A stretch of 64,000 nucleotides of DNA. Source: RGIG3009 sp964390295 (GTDB lineage Bacteria > Bacillota > Clostridia > Oscillospirales > Acutalibacteraceae). Under the pieces are notes generated by a model. The model ran no database searches and was not told the origin of the DNA. It saw only the letters and a list, made by a program, of their open reading frames with translations. The translations under genes and the position numbers were made by a program. Location: contig CAYMHR010000002.1 in the NCBI GenBank assembly GCA_964390295.1, positions 34,724 to 98,723 on the forward strand, read 5' to 3'. Positions 57,615 through 64,000 of this stretch are shown one piece after another. Positions within the stretch are counted from its first letter, which is position 1, and every line of letters begins with the position of its first letter.

Positions 57615-57625
57615 ATTCGCTCTTT

Positions 57626-58492
57626 TCAAGGAAAAGGGTCACCGCTGATCAACCGACTGTGCTTCGCTTTGTCCTGTTCCGGCGAATTCCCAAACTTTGC
57701 CTTATAGGCGCGATAAAAGGAGGAATACTCCGAAAAACCGCACCGCTCGTACACGTCGGTAGGGCGCTCGCCGGAACGAATCAACGTTTTGGCCTGAAGA
57801 AGGCGCTTGGTCGTGATGTATTGCCACACCGACGTGCCGGTCGCATATTTGAACAGACGGTTGAGCTGTGCGCGACTTAAAAAGCACGCTTCACAGATTT
57901 GCGCCACCGACAAATCGTCGTACATGTGCGCGTTGATATATTCCAGCACGTCCGAGATTTTGGCGGAAAACTGGGTCTCGTTTCGATCGCGTTCGGCAAA
58001 CGGCAACAGCGTTTCCGCTAAAAACGAACGCACCTTGGAGGCAATAAACACCGCGGCATCGTCACCCAGGCGTTCCACAACCTGCTTGAAGTCACCGTGA
58101 AAAGGCCAGCCCTCGCCGGTAAAGTCGGTTGCTTCGTAGCGATTACCGCGCCCCAGCTCACGCCCGTAAAACGGGCGCAACAGCACGCCGGCGGAGGCTT
58201 CATCGATTCCCAGCGCTTCGGCGGAAAAATGCACCACGATCCGTTCGTACGGCACGTGTTCGTTCATCAGCACCAGCCGATGTACCTCAAACGGGCGTAA
58301 CAGCAGGGTGTCGTGAGGATTGAGCGTATATTCCGTTCCTTCCACCAAATATTTGGCATCCCCCGAAATAAAATGAAACAGCTCGAACCGCTCGTGAGCG
58401 TGCATGTAAAAATCCTCCGGCTTCGGCTGGGTCTCCAGAGAATACAACACTTCGAAGCTTTCCGTTTCAAAATCAAAATCACGGTCTTCCAT
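57626..58492 (-). CDS. AraC-family transcriptional regulator with cupin domain
   Basis: 288 residues from ATG 58492 behind GGAGG; the open frame further upstream has no ribosome-binding site. N-terminal cupin (HAHERFELFHFISGDAKYLVEG, LLLRPFEVHRLVL) and C-terminal HTH_18 (LEYINAHMYDDLSVAQICEA, LFKYATGTSVWQYITTKRL, VYERCGFSEYSSFYRAYK). Likely activator of the uxaC operon, which begins 90 bases downstream, in response to a sugar acid. Confidence 0.92.
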   Translation of the reverse strand: MEDRDFDFETESFEVLYSLETQPKPEDFYMHAHERFELFHFISGDAKYLVEGTEYTLNPHDTLLLRPFEVHRLVLMNEHVPYERIVVHFSAEALGIDEASAGVLLRPFYGRELGRGNRYEATDFTGEGWPFHGDFKQVVERLGDDAAVFIASKVRSFLAETLLPFAERDRNETQFSAKISDVLEYINAHMYDDLSVAQICEACFLSRAQLNRLFKYATGTSVWQYITTKRLLQAKTLIRSGERPTDVYERCGFSEYSSFYRAYKAKFGNSPEQDKAKHSRLISGDPFP

Positions 58493-58503
58493 AGATTCCT
58501 CCG

Positions 58504-59001
58504 TTATTCCGCGCGTTTCTTTCGCAACGAACGAAAAAATTCGCGTAATGCGCCGGCTGCCTCTTCCTCCATCACGCCACCCTCGCATAGCGGCTGATGG
58601 TTAAACGGAATTTGAAACAGATCGGTCAACGAACCGCAGGCACCGGCTTTGGGATCGGCCGCCCCGTAAACGACGCGGTCCAGACGCGCGTTGATAATGG
58701 CTCCGGCGCACATGGGGCACGGCTCCAGCGTAACGTACAGGGTGCATCCGGAAAGCCGCCAGCCGCCCAGTGCCCGGCACGCACCGTAAATCGCCTCCAG
58801 CTCGGCATGCGCCAATGCCTGGCGATCCGTTTCGCGGCGATTACGACCTTCTGCAATCACGGTGCCGTCGCGCACAATCACGGCACCGACGGGCACTTCG
58901 CCCTCCTCGGCCGCTTCCTGCGCCAGTTCCAGCGCCCGACGCATAAATCGCTCGTCCGACTCGTCGTCGATCACATCAACAGGATTAGCTGTAAAACCCA
59001 C
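58504..59001 (-). CDS. tadA: tRNA adenosine(34) deaminase
   Basis: 165 residues from GTG 59001 (GGGGGTG upstream); a GTG at 58974 that overlaps the protease stop is the alternative. Zinc deaminase motifs HAE at 66-68 and PCPMC at 94-98. Converts A34 to inosine in tRNA-Arg. Overlaps the CPBP gene and is followed by the AraC gene after 11 bases. Confidence 0.93.
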   Translation of the reverse strand: MGFTANPVDVIDDESDERFMRRALELAQEAAEEGEVPVGAVIVRDGTVIAEGRNRRETDRQALAHAELEAIYGACRALGGWRLSGCTLYVTLEPCPMCAGAIINARLDRVVYGAADPKAGACGSLTDLFQIPFNHQPLCEGGVMEEEAAGALREFFRSLRKKRAE

Positions 59002-59954
59002 GCAATCACCCCCACGATCATGGCGGGGGCAAACAAAATCGCCTTAACCCGCTCCAACACGGAAAGCGGCGCGATACCGTTGCCGATCGGCCGCAGCAAA
59101 TCCGTTTTACCCCTTCTGTTGGATAAAAACGCTGCCGAAAGCACCGCCGTACCCAGCACGCAAAACACGAAAAAGGTCAGCATGGTGGCCGTCGAGTTGC
59201 TGCCAACCACGATCTCCACGTAATCCAACAGCACCGACATGGCGTTGTTGCCGAAATGCAACAGCACCGCCGGCCAAATGCTGTCAGTTTGAACCACCAG
59301 CCACCCCAGCACCAGACCGAGAAAAAACGCAAACGGGAACTGCAAGACGTTTCCGTGAATCAGCCCGAACAGCATCGCCGTGATCACGACCGCCAGCTTG
59401 TCTCCGTAACGCCGCAGGGCACCCAGCACGTAACCGCGCATCACCATTTCTTCCAGTAGTGCCGGAAGAATCGCCGTGGACAGCAGATTCAACAGCAAGC
59501 TCACCGGCGTACCCGACTGGGTTTCGTCAAATTGAGGATACGGCACGCCCATCTCTACCAAAAAGCTCATAATGAGATTGGTAAGGTAATTGGCAAGAAC
59601 CGCCATCGCCATACCGCCGAACAACGCTACCGCATAATTCCCAGTGCTGACGTGCTTGGTCGGAAACGGGTTTTGTCGCCGCCGCAAAAGCACCGCAACC
59701 AACAACGCCGGCACCGCCAAATAGAAAACATACAGCGCCATGTTCAAAAACAAATAAGCGGTGTTGCTCATTGCCTGAATATTCAACAGTCCGAGTGCCG
59801 CAAGCAATCGCAATACAACCGCAACAACGTACTGTGCCGCCAACAACGCGATCAAGATAAACCCGACAAAATTCGCATCCTTGCGCGCGCGTTGCTTTTC
59901 GATCTGGGCCGGTGTCATCGTTGGATAACCGGCTCCGTAAAACGGCGGTTGCAT
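58971..59954 (-). CDS. CPBP-family intramembrane metalloprotease
   Basis: 327 residues from ATG 59954 behind AAGGAGAG; the longer frame lacks a start signal. About seven to eight membrane helices. CPBP motifs: EEMVMRG (the EExxxR site), FGLIHGN and a later FGNNAMS. It probably cleaves membrane proteins or acts in envelope protection; the target is unknown. Divergent from icd. Confidence 0.9.
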   Translation of the reverse strand: MQPPFYGAGYPTMTPAQIEKQRARKDANFVGFILIALLAAQYVVAVVLRLLAALGLLNIQAMSNTAYLFLNMALYVFYLAVPALLVAVLLRRRQNPFPTKHVSTGNYAVALFGGMAMAVLANYLTNLIMSFLVEMGVPYPQFDETQSGTPVSLLLNLLSTAILPALLEEMVMRGYVLGALRRYGDKLAVVITAMLFGLIHGNVLQFPFAFFLGLVLGWLVVQTDSIWPAVLLHFGNNAMSVLLDYVEIVVGSNSTATMLTFFVFCVLGTAVLSAAFLSNRRGKTDLLRPIGNGIAPLSVLERVKAILFAPAMIVGVIAWVLQLILLM

Positions 59955-59991
59955 CGTCTCACTCTCCTTCGTACTTGCTATATACGCTTTT

Positions 59992-60020
59992 AGTATACAA
60001 CAGTTGGCGATTATTCGCAA
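59992..60020 (-). promoter_or_regulatory. Promoter of the CPBP protease/tadA transcript
   Basis: On the minus strand TTGCGA (60020-60015), 17 bases, TATACT (59997-59992), about 40 bases before the ATG. Confidence 0.65.
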
Positions 60021-60038
60021 GAAAAACCGTAAAAACAG

Positions 60039-60067
60039 TTGCGGGACGTGCAAAAATGAGGTATAAT
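60039..60067 (+). promoter_or_regulatory. icd promoter
   Basis: TTGCGG (60039-60044), 17 bases, consensus TATAAT (60062-60067), divergent from the protease promoter 20 bases away. Confidence 0.7.
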
Positions 60068-60100
60068 GAATGCGATTTGTGATAGAAAGCAGGGACGTAT

Positions 60101-61300
60101 ATGGCAAAAATTCAAATGAAAACACCGCTGGTCGAAATGGACGGCGACGAAATGACCCGAATCCTGTGGAAGGAAATCAAGGATCGTCTGCTGACCCCGT
60201 TCATCGATCTGAAATGTGAATACTACGATCTCGGCCTGCCGCATCGCGATGAAACCAACGATCAGGTCACAATCGACGCGGCCAACGCCATCAAAAAATA
60301 CGGTGTCGGCGTAAAATGCGCAACCATCACCCCCAACGCCCAGCGCGTAGAGGAATATCACCTTAAAGAAATGTGGAAGAGCCCCAACGGCACGTTGCGC
60401 GCCGCACTGGACGGCACGGTGTTTCGCGCCCCCATTGTCGTCAAGGGGATCGCGCCCAGCGTCTCCACGTGGGAAAAGCCGATCACCCTGGCGCGTCACG
60501 CTTACGGTGACGTGTACAAAAACTCCGAGCTGTACGTAGACGGCGCGGCAAAAGCCGAGCTGGTCGTTACCTACCCGGACGGCCGTGTGGATCGCAAAAC
60601 CATCCACGACTTCGCCGGTGCCGGGATTATTCAGGGCGTTCACAACACCGACGCTTCTATTGCCAGCTTTGCACACGCCTGCTTTCAGTATGCGCTGGAC
60701 CAAAAGCAAGACCTGTGGTTCTCTACCAAGGACACCATTTCCAAAACCTACGATCACCGCTTCAAGGATATTTTTGCCGAAATTTTTGAAGCCGATTATA
60801 AGGATGCCTTTGCCGAAGCGGGCATCGAATACTTCTACACGCTGATTGACGATGCGGTTGCCCGCGTCATTCGCTCCAAGGGCGGATTTATCTGGGCCTG
60901 CAAAAACTACGACGGCGACGTTATGAGCGATATGGTGGCTACGGCATTCGGCTCGCTCGCCATGATGACCAGCGTGCTGGTCTCGCCCGACGGTCTGTAC
61001 GAATACGAGGCCGCCCACGGCACCGTGACGCGCCATTACTACAAGCATTTGAAGGGCGAAGCCACCTCTACCAACTCGGTCGCCACTATTTTTGCTTGGT
61101 CGGGTGCACTCCGCAAGCGCGGTGAGCTGGATAACCTGCCGGAGCTGGTGGCGTTTGCCGATCGCTTGGAGCGCGCCACCCTGCAAACCATCGAGGACGG
61201 CGTTATGACCGGCGACCTGTATCTGCTCTCGACGCTGGAAAACAAGCGTAAGGTCGGTTCGGTAGAGTTTTTGGACGAAATTGCCACCCGACTGGCATAA
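60101..61300 (+). CDS. icd: NADP-dependent isocitrate dehydrogenase, eukaryote-like subfamily
   Basis: 399 residues. KTPLVEMDGDEMTRILWKEIK at the start, SPNGTLRAALDGTVFRAPIV for isocitrate binding, and ENKRKVGS near the end. This matches the homodimeric type II NADP-IDH common in eukaryotes and in several gut Firmicutes and Bacteroidetes, not the Escherichia coli-like form. Makes 2-oxoglutarate for glutamate synthesis. Monocistronic. Confidence 0.95.
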   Translation: MAKIQMKTPLVEMDGDEMTRILWKEIKDRLLTPFIDLKCEYYDLGLPHRDETNDQVTIDAANAIKKYGVGVKCATITPNAQRVEEYHLKEMWKSPNGTLRAALDGTVFRAPIVVKGIAPSVSTWEKPITLARHAYGDVYKNSELYVDGAAKAELVVTYPDGRVDRKTIHDFAGAGIIQGVHNTDASIASFAHACFQYALDQKQDLWFSTKDTISKTYDHRFKDIFAEIFEADYKDAFAEAGIEYFYTLIDDAVARVIRSKGGFIWACKNYDGDVMSDMVATAFGSLAMMTSVLVSPDGLYEYEAAHGTVTRHYYKHLKGEATSTNSVATIFAWSGALRKRGELDNLPELVAFADRLERATLQTIEDGVMTGDLYLLSTLENKRKVGSVEFLDEIATRLA

Positions 61301-61317
61301 GTCGAAAATTTTCGGTC

Positions 61318-61346
61318 TTGACAACCTTGCCTACGTGTGATACAAT
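61318..61346 (+). promoter_or_regulatory. thiT promoter
   Basis: Consensus TTGACA (61318-61323), 17 bases, TACAAT (61341-61346), 15 bases before the TPP aptamer. Confidence 0.78.
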
Positions 61347-61360
61347 AGCGGCAATTGAAC

Positions 61361-61440
61361 AAGGGGTGCTGAGCAATCGGCTGAGAGAAAGCGTCGCTTT
61401 CAACCCTGTAACCTGATCCGGATAATGCCGGCGGAGGGAT
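61361..61440 (+). promoter_or_regulatory. TPP (THI-box) riboswitch
   Basis: THI-box elements in order: AAGGGGTGCT, CGGCTGAGAGAAAGCG, CAACCCTGTAACCTGATCCG, GATAATGCCGGCGGAGGGA. It is followed by a small hairpin ACGCGC/GCGCGT (61451-61469) and a terminator at 61486. Binding of thiamine pyrophosphate would stop transcription of the transporter gene. Confidence 0.95.
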
Positions 61441-61485
61441 GTTTTGGCAAACGCGCGCTGCAGGCGCGTGGGCTGTGTATTTATC

Positions 61486-61516
61486 AAGCACCCTCCTTTT
61501 CGGAGGGTGCTTTTTT
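61486..61516 (+). terminator. Expression-platform terminator of the TPP riboswitch
   Basis: AAGCACCCTCC (61486-61496) pairs with GGAGGGTGCTT (61502-61512), loop TTTTC, followed by a T run. Confidence 0.9.
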
Positions 61517-61551
61517 GTTCAAGATCGACACGAAAGAAAGGAAGCTATACT

Positions 61552-62382
61552 ATGTCTCAATCCGTTAATAAAACCGCCTATCGTTTAACCGAAAGCGCGA
61601 TTATGCTCGCCTTCGCCGCGGTTCTCAGCGTCATTAAAATTGTAGATATGCCCTACGGCGGCAGTGTAACCGCGTGTAGCATGCTACCCCTGCTCATTAT
61701 CGCTTACCGCTACGGAACGCGATGGGGCCTCGTCACCGCCGGAACCTACGGCCTGATCCAATTGCTTCTCGGCATGGACAATCTGTCCTATGCCACCGGG
61801 TTTGTTCCCGTCGTTATGATCCTGCTGTTCGATTATCTGGTGGCATTCTTGGTGTTGGGGCTCGGCGGATTGTTCCGTCGTCCCGGAAGGTCGCAGAGCA
61901 CCTCTCTGGCGCTGGCTGCCATCGTTACCGGTGTTCTTCGTTACCTGTGTCACGTTCTCACCGGCTGCACCGTTTGGGCCGGCCTTTCCGTCCCCACCGC
62001 GCAAGCGGCCGTGTATTCGTTTTCCTACAACGCCACCTACATGTTGCCGGAAATCGTCATTCTCGTGCTCGGTGCCGTCTACCTCTCGCGGTTCCTCTCG
62101 TTTGAGGGAGCTACCGTCACGCGTGCCGCTACCCAAGAACGCTCCGAAACCGCTCCGTTCGTGCTGTCCGCCGCCGCCAAGCTTGTCGCTCTCGTTGCGG
62201 CGGCATGGATCGTCGTTGTGCTTGCTCCCACCATTCAAAATCCCGACGGCGAGCTGTTTTTATCCGGCCTGATTTCTGCCGATTGGGGAACGATCGGCCT
62301 GATTGCCCTGTGCGGCAGTTGGATCACCCTGCTTTTGGAATTGCTTTCAGCACGGCTCCGGCTTCGCAAAAAAGACGACTAA
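61552..62382 (+). CDS. thiT: Thiamine transporter ThiT (ECF S component) with C-terminal extension
   Basis: 276 residues from ATG 61552 behind GAAAGAAAGGAAG. The first 190 residues give the six-helix S-component (MLAFAAVLSVIKIVDMPYGGSV; GLIQLLLGM; YLCHVLTGCTVW; SYNATYMLPEIVI). ThiT is usually near 190 residues; here about 80 more follow with two extra hydrophobic segments. Control by the TPP riboswitch and the family match agree. Energised by a shared ECF module elsewhere. Confidence 0.92.
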   Translation: MSQSVNKTAYRLTESAIMLAFAAVLSVIKIVDMPYGGSVTACSMLPLLIIAYRYGTRWGLVTAGTYGLIQLLLGMDNLSYATGFVPVVMILLFDYLVAFLVLGLGGLFRRPGRSQSTSLALAAIVTGVLRYLCHVLTGCTVWAGLSVPTAQAAVYSFSYNATYMLPEIVILVLGAVYLSRFLSFEGATVTRAATQERSETAPFVLSAAAKLVALVAAAWIVVVLAPTIQNPDGELFLSGLISADWGTIGLIALCGSWITLLLELLSARLRLRKKDD

Positions 62383-62398
62383 CCTTCTTGTTGCACAA

Positions 62399-62434
62399 AG
62401 AGCCCCCGAAGCGACCGCTTCGGGGGCTCTTTTC
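62399..62434 (+). terminator. thiT terminator
   Basis: A 14-bp perfect stem (62399-62412 with 62417-62430), loop GACC, followed by TTTT, between thiT and the convergent lipoprotein gene. Confidence 0.88.
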
Positions 62435-62447
62435 TGCTTTCGCGTTT

Positions 62448-63446
62448 TTACTTCGCTTTGTACGTGTTGTACAGCTCCAAGCGATACCTACCGAACTTCA
62501 GCGACGGTATTTCCACCGTCAGCCCGGCCAAGCTGGCACCGATTGCCAGTGCCTCATCGCCCTGTGCAATTCCTTCGGCGACTACCTTGTTGGCATCGTC
62601 ATACAGTTTCCACCCAAAATTCGGCTGGGTGTAACCACCGGCACCGTCGCCGGCATAAGACAGCCTGCCGTCAAACACCAACAGCAACGTGCCGGTGCTG
62701 GCGGAGGTTTGTGTAAAGGTATAATCGATGCCATTCAACAAAACGTAAATTGCAACCTTGTTGTACGGCGCGTTATAGATCACTTCCTTCGGGAACTGCG
62801 GCATTTCCACCACCATATCCCGCACACTGATCTTGCACGTCGCCGTTTTCCCGTTCAGGCTGGACGCGGTGATCGTCACCTCGCCGATTGAAACCGCCTT
62901 TACGGTTCCGTCGTTTGACACCGTGGCGATCGCCGGATTGGAGCTTTTCCAGGTTAGCTCCTGATCCGTGGCGGTAGTCGGCGTCAAGGTCGCCTGCAAC
63001 GTGATTGTCTCTCCGATCAACAGCTCGGCCTCGGTTTCGTCCAGCCGGACACCGATCACTTCCACACGCGCCGTATAATCCGGGTTTTTCTTTCCGCAAC
63101 GGGTGCACGCCTTGTCCACGTAATTGTGCCCCAACGCTTCGCCCAGCGTAGCGTTGCAATCCAGACACTTAGCCGGAGTCAGGCAGGTTGCCGCCTGAAC
63201 GTTCCGGTGCGAACACGTGGTACCGTTCGTATTTGTGCCGGTGGTCGCCGTCGTTTTCGTGGGCTCCGACGTCGTTGTAAACGTCGCTGTCGTTGACGCT
63301 TCCCCGGTCGAGCCGGTCGTCGTTGCCCCTATCGTTTCGGAAGCAACGGTCGTAGCCGACGTTGGGGCTTCCGAATCGCCTTTTGAACAAGCCGCCATAC
63401 TCAACGTCAAGAGCGCGGCAACCAACAGTGCGAAATATCGTTTCAT
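62448..63446 (-). CDS. Big_2-domain lipoprotein with zinc-ribbon-like segment
   Basis: 332 residues. Lipobox MAAC at 17-20, Ser/Thr-rich linker to about 76, a Cys-rich segment (CxxH, then CLDC and CTRCGKKN, residues about 78-123) that resembles a double zinc ribbon, then a Big_2 domain (VIGVRLDETEAELLIGETI; LTWKSSNPAIATVSNDGTV) and a C-terminal beta domain of about 120 residues. Surface-anchored; ligand unknown. The zinc-ribbon-like part is unusual on an exported protein. Confidence 0.8.
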   Translation of the reverse strand: MKRYFALLVAALLTLSMAACSKGDSEAPTSATTVASETIGATTTGSTGEASTTATFTTTSEPTKTTATTGTNTNGTTCSHRNVQAATCLTPAKCLDCNATLGEALGHNYVDKACTRCGKKNPDYTARVEVIGVRLDETEAELLIGETITLQATLTPTTATDQELTWKSSNPAIATVSNDGTVKAVSIGEVTITASSLNGKTATCKISVRDMVVEMPQFPKEVIYNAPYNKVAIYVLLNGIDYTFTQTSASTGTLLLVFDGRLSYAGDGAGGYTQPNFGWKLYDDANKVVAEGIAQGDEALAIGASLAGLTVEIPSLKFGRYRLELYNTYKAK

Positions 63447-63518
63447 TTTTATGCCTCCTCACAAGAAATTTAGTGTAGCATATTCGACGATTTTTGTCAA
63501 ATGTCGCACGCGCCAATA

Positions 63519-63550
63519 TAAAACGGCACCCCTCCGCTTAGCCGAGGTGC
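63519..63550 (-). terminator. Terminator between the recombinase and the lipoprotein gene
   Basis: GCACC (63526-63530) pairs with GGTGC (63546-63550) and partly further in; the minus strand continues with CGTTTTAT. It ends transcription coming from the recombinase gene. Confidence 0.6.
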
Positions 63551-63613
63551 GATAACGAAGTATTTATGTAAGGTGGCGGTACAGCGAGAGCTGTGCCGCC
63601 GCTTTGCGTTATC
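63551..63613. repeat. Large stem-loop at the recombinase 3' end
   Basis: GATAACG (63551-63557) pairs with CGTTATC (63607-63613), and inside it GGCGGTACAGC (63575-63585) pairs with GCTGTGCCGCC (63590-63600) with one G-U. It overlaps the recombinase stop codon. It could be a terminator or part of the end of an integrated element. Confidence 0.5.
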
Positions 63614-64000
63614 AGGCTGTTTTCTTTTTGCGGTTTTGCATACCGAGTCTGCCGTCGAGGGCAATGCAATCCTCATCGGCAATATTTATAATTCCGACAG
63701 CCTTGTAGTAAATTTCAATCTTTTGTTTTCTGTGACCGCTACTCTTGTCGGGAGCGTGTATCACGATCTTGTCAACCAAATCATTTAGCAGTTCTGCGGT
63801 TAGTTCTTTTGGATCGGTGTACTTCCGGACATTTTTTAGGAACGCCTGTAAATCGACCTCGTTCTGCTCACCGTTTTCAATCAGCGTTTGCAGTTCATCA
63901 ATGGTCTGCTTTACTTTTCGTTGTTCTTCCTCATATTCCGTAGATAACTTATCAAACCGTTCCGGTGAAAGTCTGCCCGATACCATATCCTCATAGATAC
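63612..64000 (-). CDS. Large serine recombinase, C-terminal part, 5' end beyond window
   Basis: About 129 codons are visible, open to the right edge (IYEDMVSGRLSPERFDKLST is the first stretch). A coiled-coil (EYEEEQRKVKQTIDELQTLIEN) and LTAELLNDLVDKIVIHAPDK with a basic tail match the DUF4368 end of Tn4451/TnpX-like resolvases. The catalytic N-terminal domain lies outside. It marks an integrative element whose body extends to the right. Confidence 0.85.
   Translation of the reverse strand, partial: IYEDMVSGRLSPERFDKLSTEYEEEQRKVKQTIDELQTLIENGEQNEVDLQAFLKNVRKYTDPKELTAELLNDLVDKIVIHAPDKSSGHRKQKIEIYYKAVGIINIADEDCIALDGRLGMQNRKKKTA

Noticed and set aside
60011..61324. A 437-codon minus-strand frame over icd
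   Set aside because: Antisense to a full-length isocitrate dehydrogenase with its own promoter.

Overview
The window looks like a contig from an uncultured, spore-forming, anaerobic gut-type Clostridia, probably Oscillospirales/Ruminococcaceae-like. This rests on several gene sets: the low-GC Gram-positive order yqfC-yqfD-phoH-ybeY-era-yqzL-recO, sporulation genes (ylbJ, yqfC, yqfD, spoVAE), hprK, an S-box riboswitch on metK, lipoproteins with Thr-rich linkers, a sensory-type [FeFe]-hydrogenase operon and the GGGtGRT/NifU-like pair. A run of 100 N lies at 22543-22642, so the sequence is scaffolded. No named species can be assigned from sequence alone.

Layout. 1-4.3 kb: hprK with a downstream PHP phosphatase gene (minus), a lipoprotein/zinc-ribbon pair behind an attenuator-like leader, a GT4 glycosyltransferase and tRNA-Ala(CGC). 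4.3-7.1 kb: two cyclophilins and ylbJ (minus). 7.1-15.1 kb: the conserved plus-strand block yqfC, yqfD, phoH, ybeY, era, yqzL-like, recO, mutS2 and a HAD phosphatase. 15.2-18.3 kb: ydcF-like, serA and serC (minus). 18.4-21.6 kb: a five-gene operon of DRTGG, HATPase, hydrogenase-like Fe-S protein, DRTGG and PHP. 21.6-22.7 kb: an array of two-hairpin repeats enclosing a DUF559 nuclease gene. 22.7-45.2 kb: a minus-strand glycan locus with two ABC importers that lack their own ATPase, two solute-binding proteins (one fused to carbohydrate-binding-like domains), a propeller-TPR-Yip1 membrane protein, a DUF5696 protein, a 1257-residue CBM/Big_2 surface protein, a 45-codon peptide gene, two GH16 proteins and a sugar acetyltransferase. 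45.2-52.3 kb: GGGtGRT/NifU-like pair, coiled-coil protein, coaD, rsmD, metK with a SAM-I riboswitch, an aldose epimerase-like gene, spoVAE and mscL. 52.2-60 kb: a hexuronate operon (uxaC, uxuA, SDR uxuB, two accessory genes) below an AraC regulator, then tadA and a CPBP protease. 60-64 kb: icd, TPP riboswitch with thiT, a Big_2 lipoprotein and the C-terminal end of a large serine recombinase.

How the parts work together. The 23-45 kb block reads as one polysaccharide programme: surface carbohydrate binding, GH16 cleavage of a beta-glucan-like polymer and import through two MalFG-type permease pairs that must share an ATPase encoded elsewhere. HPr kinase near the left edge would be the carbon-catabolite sensor over this and over the hexuronate operon. 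The most unusual items are the nuclease gene whose ribosome-binding site and stop codon are both supplied by flanking repeats, the hydrogenase-like sensor operon, an exact 198-bp tandem duplication across the junction of two permease genes, a possible leaderless rsmD promoter, and a 21-bp-spaced direct repeat in front of the uxaC promoter.
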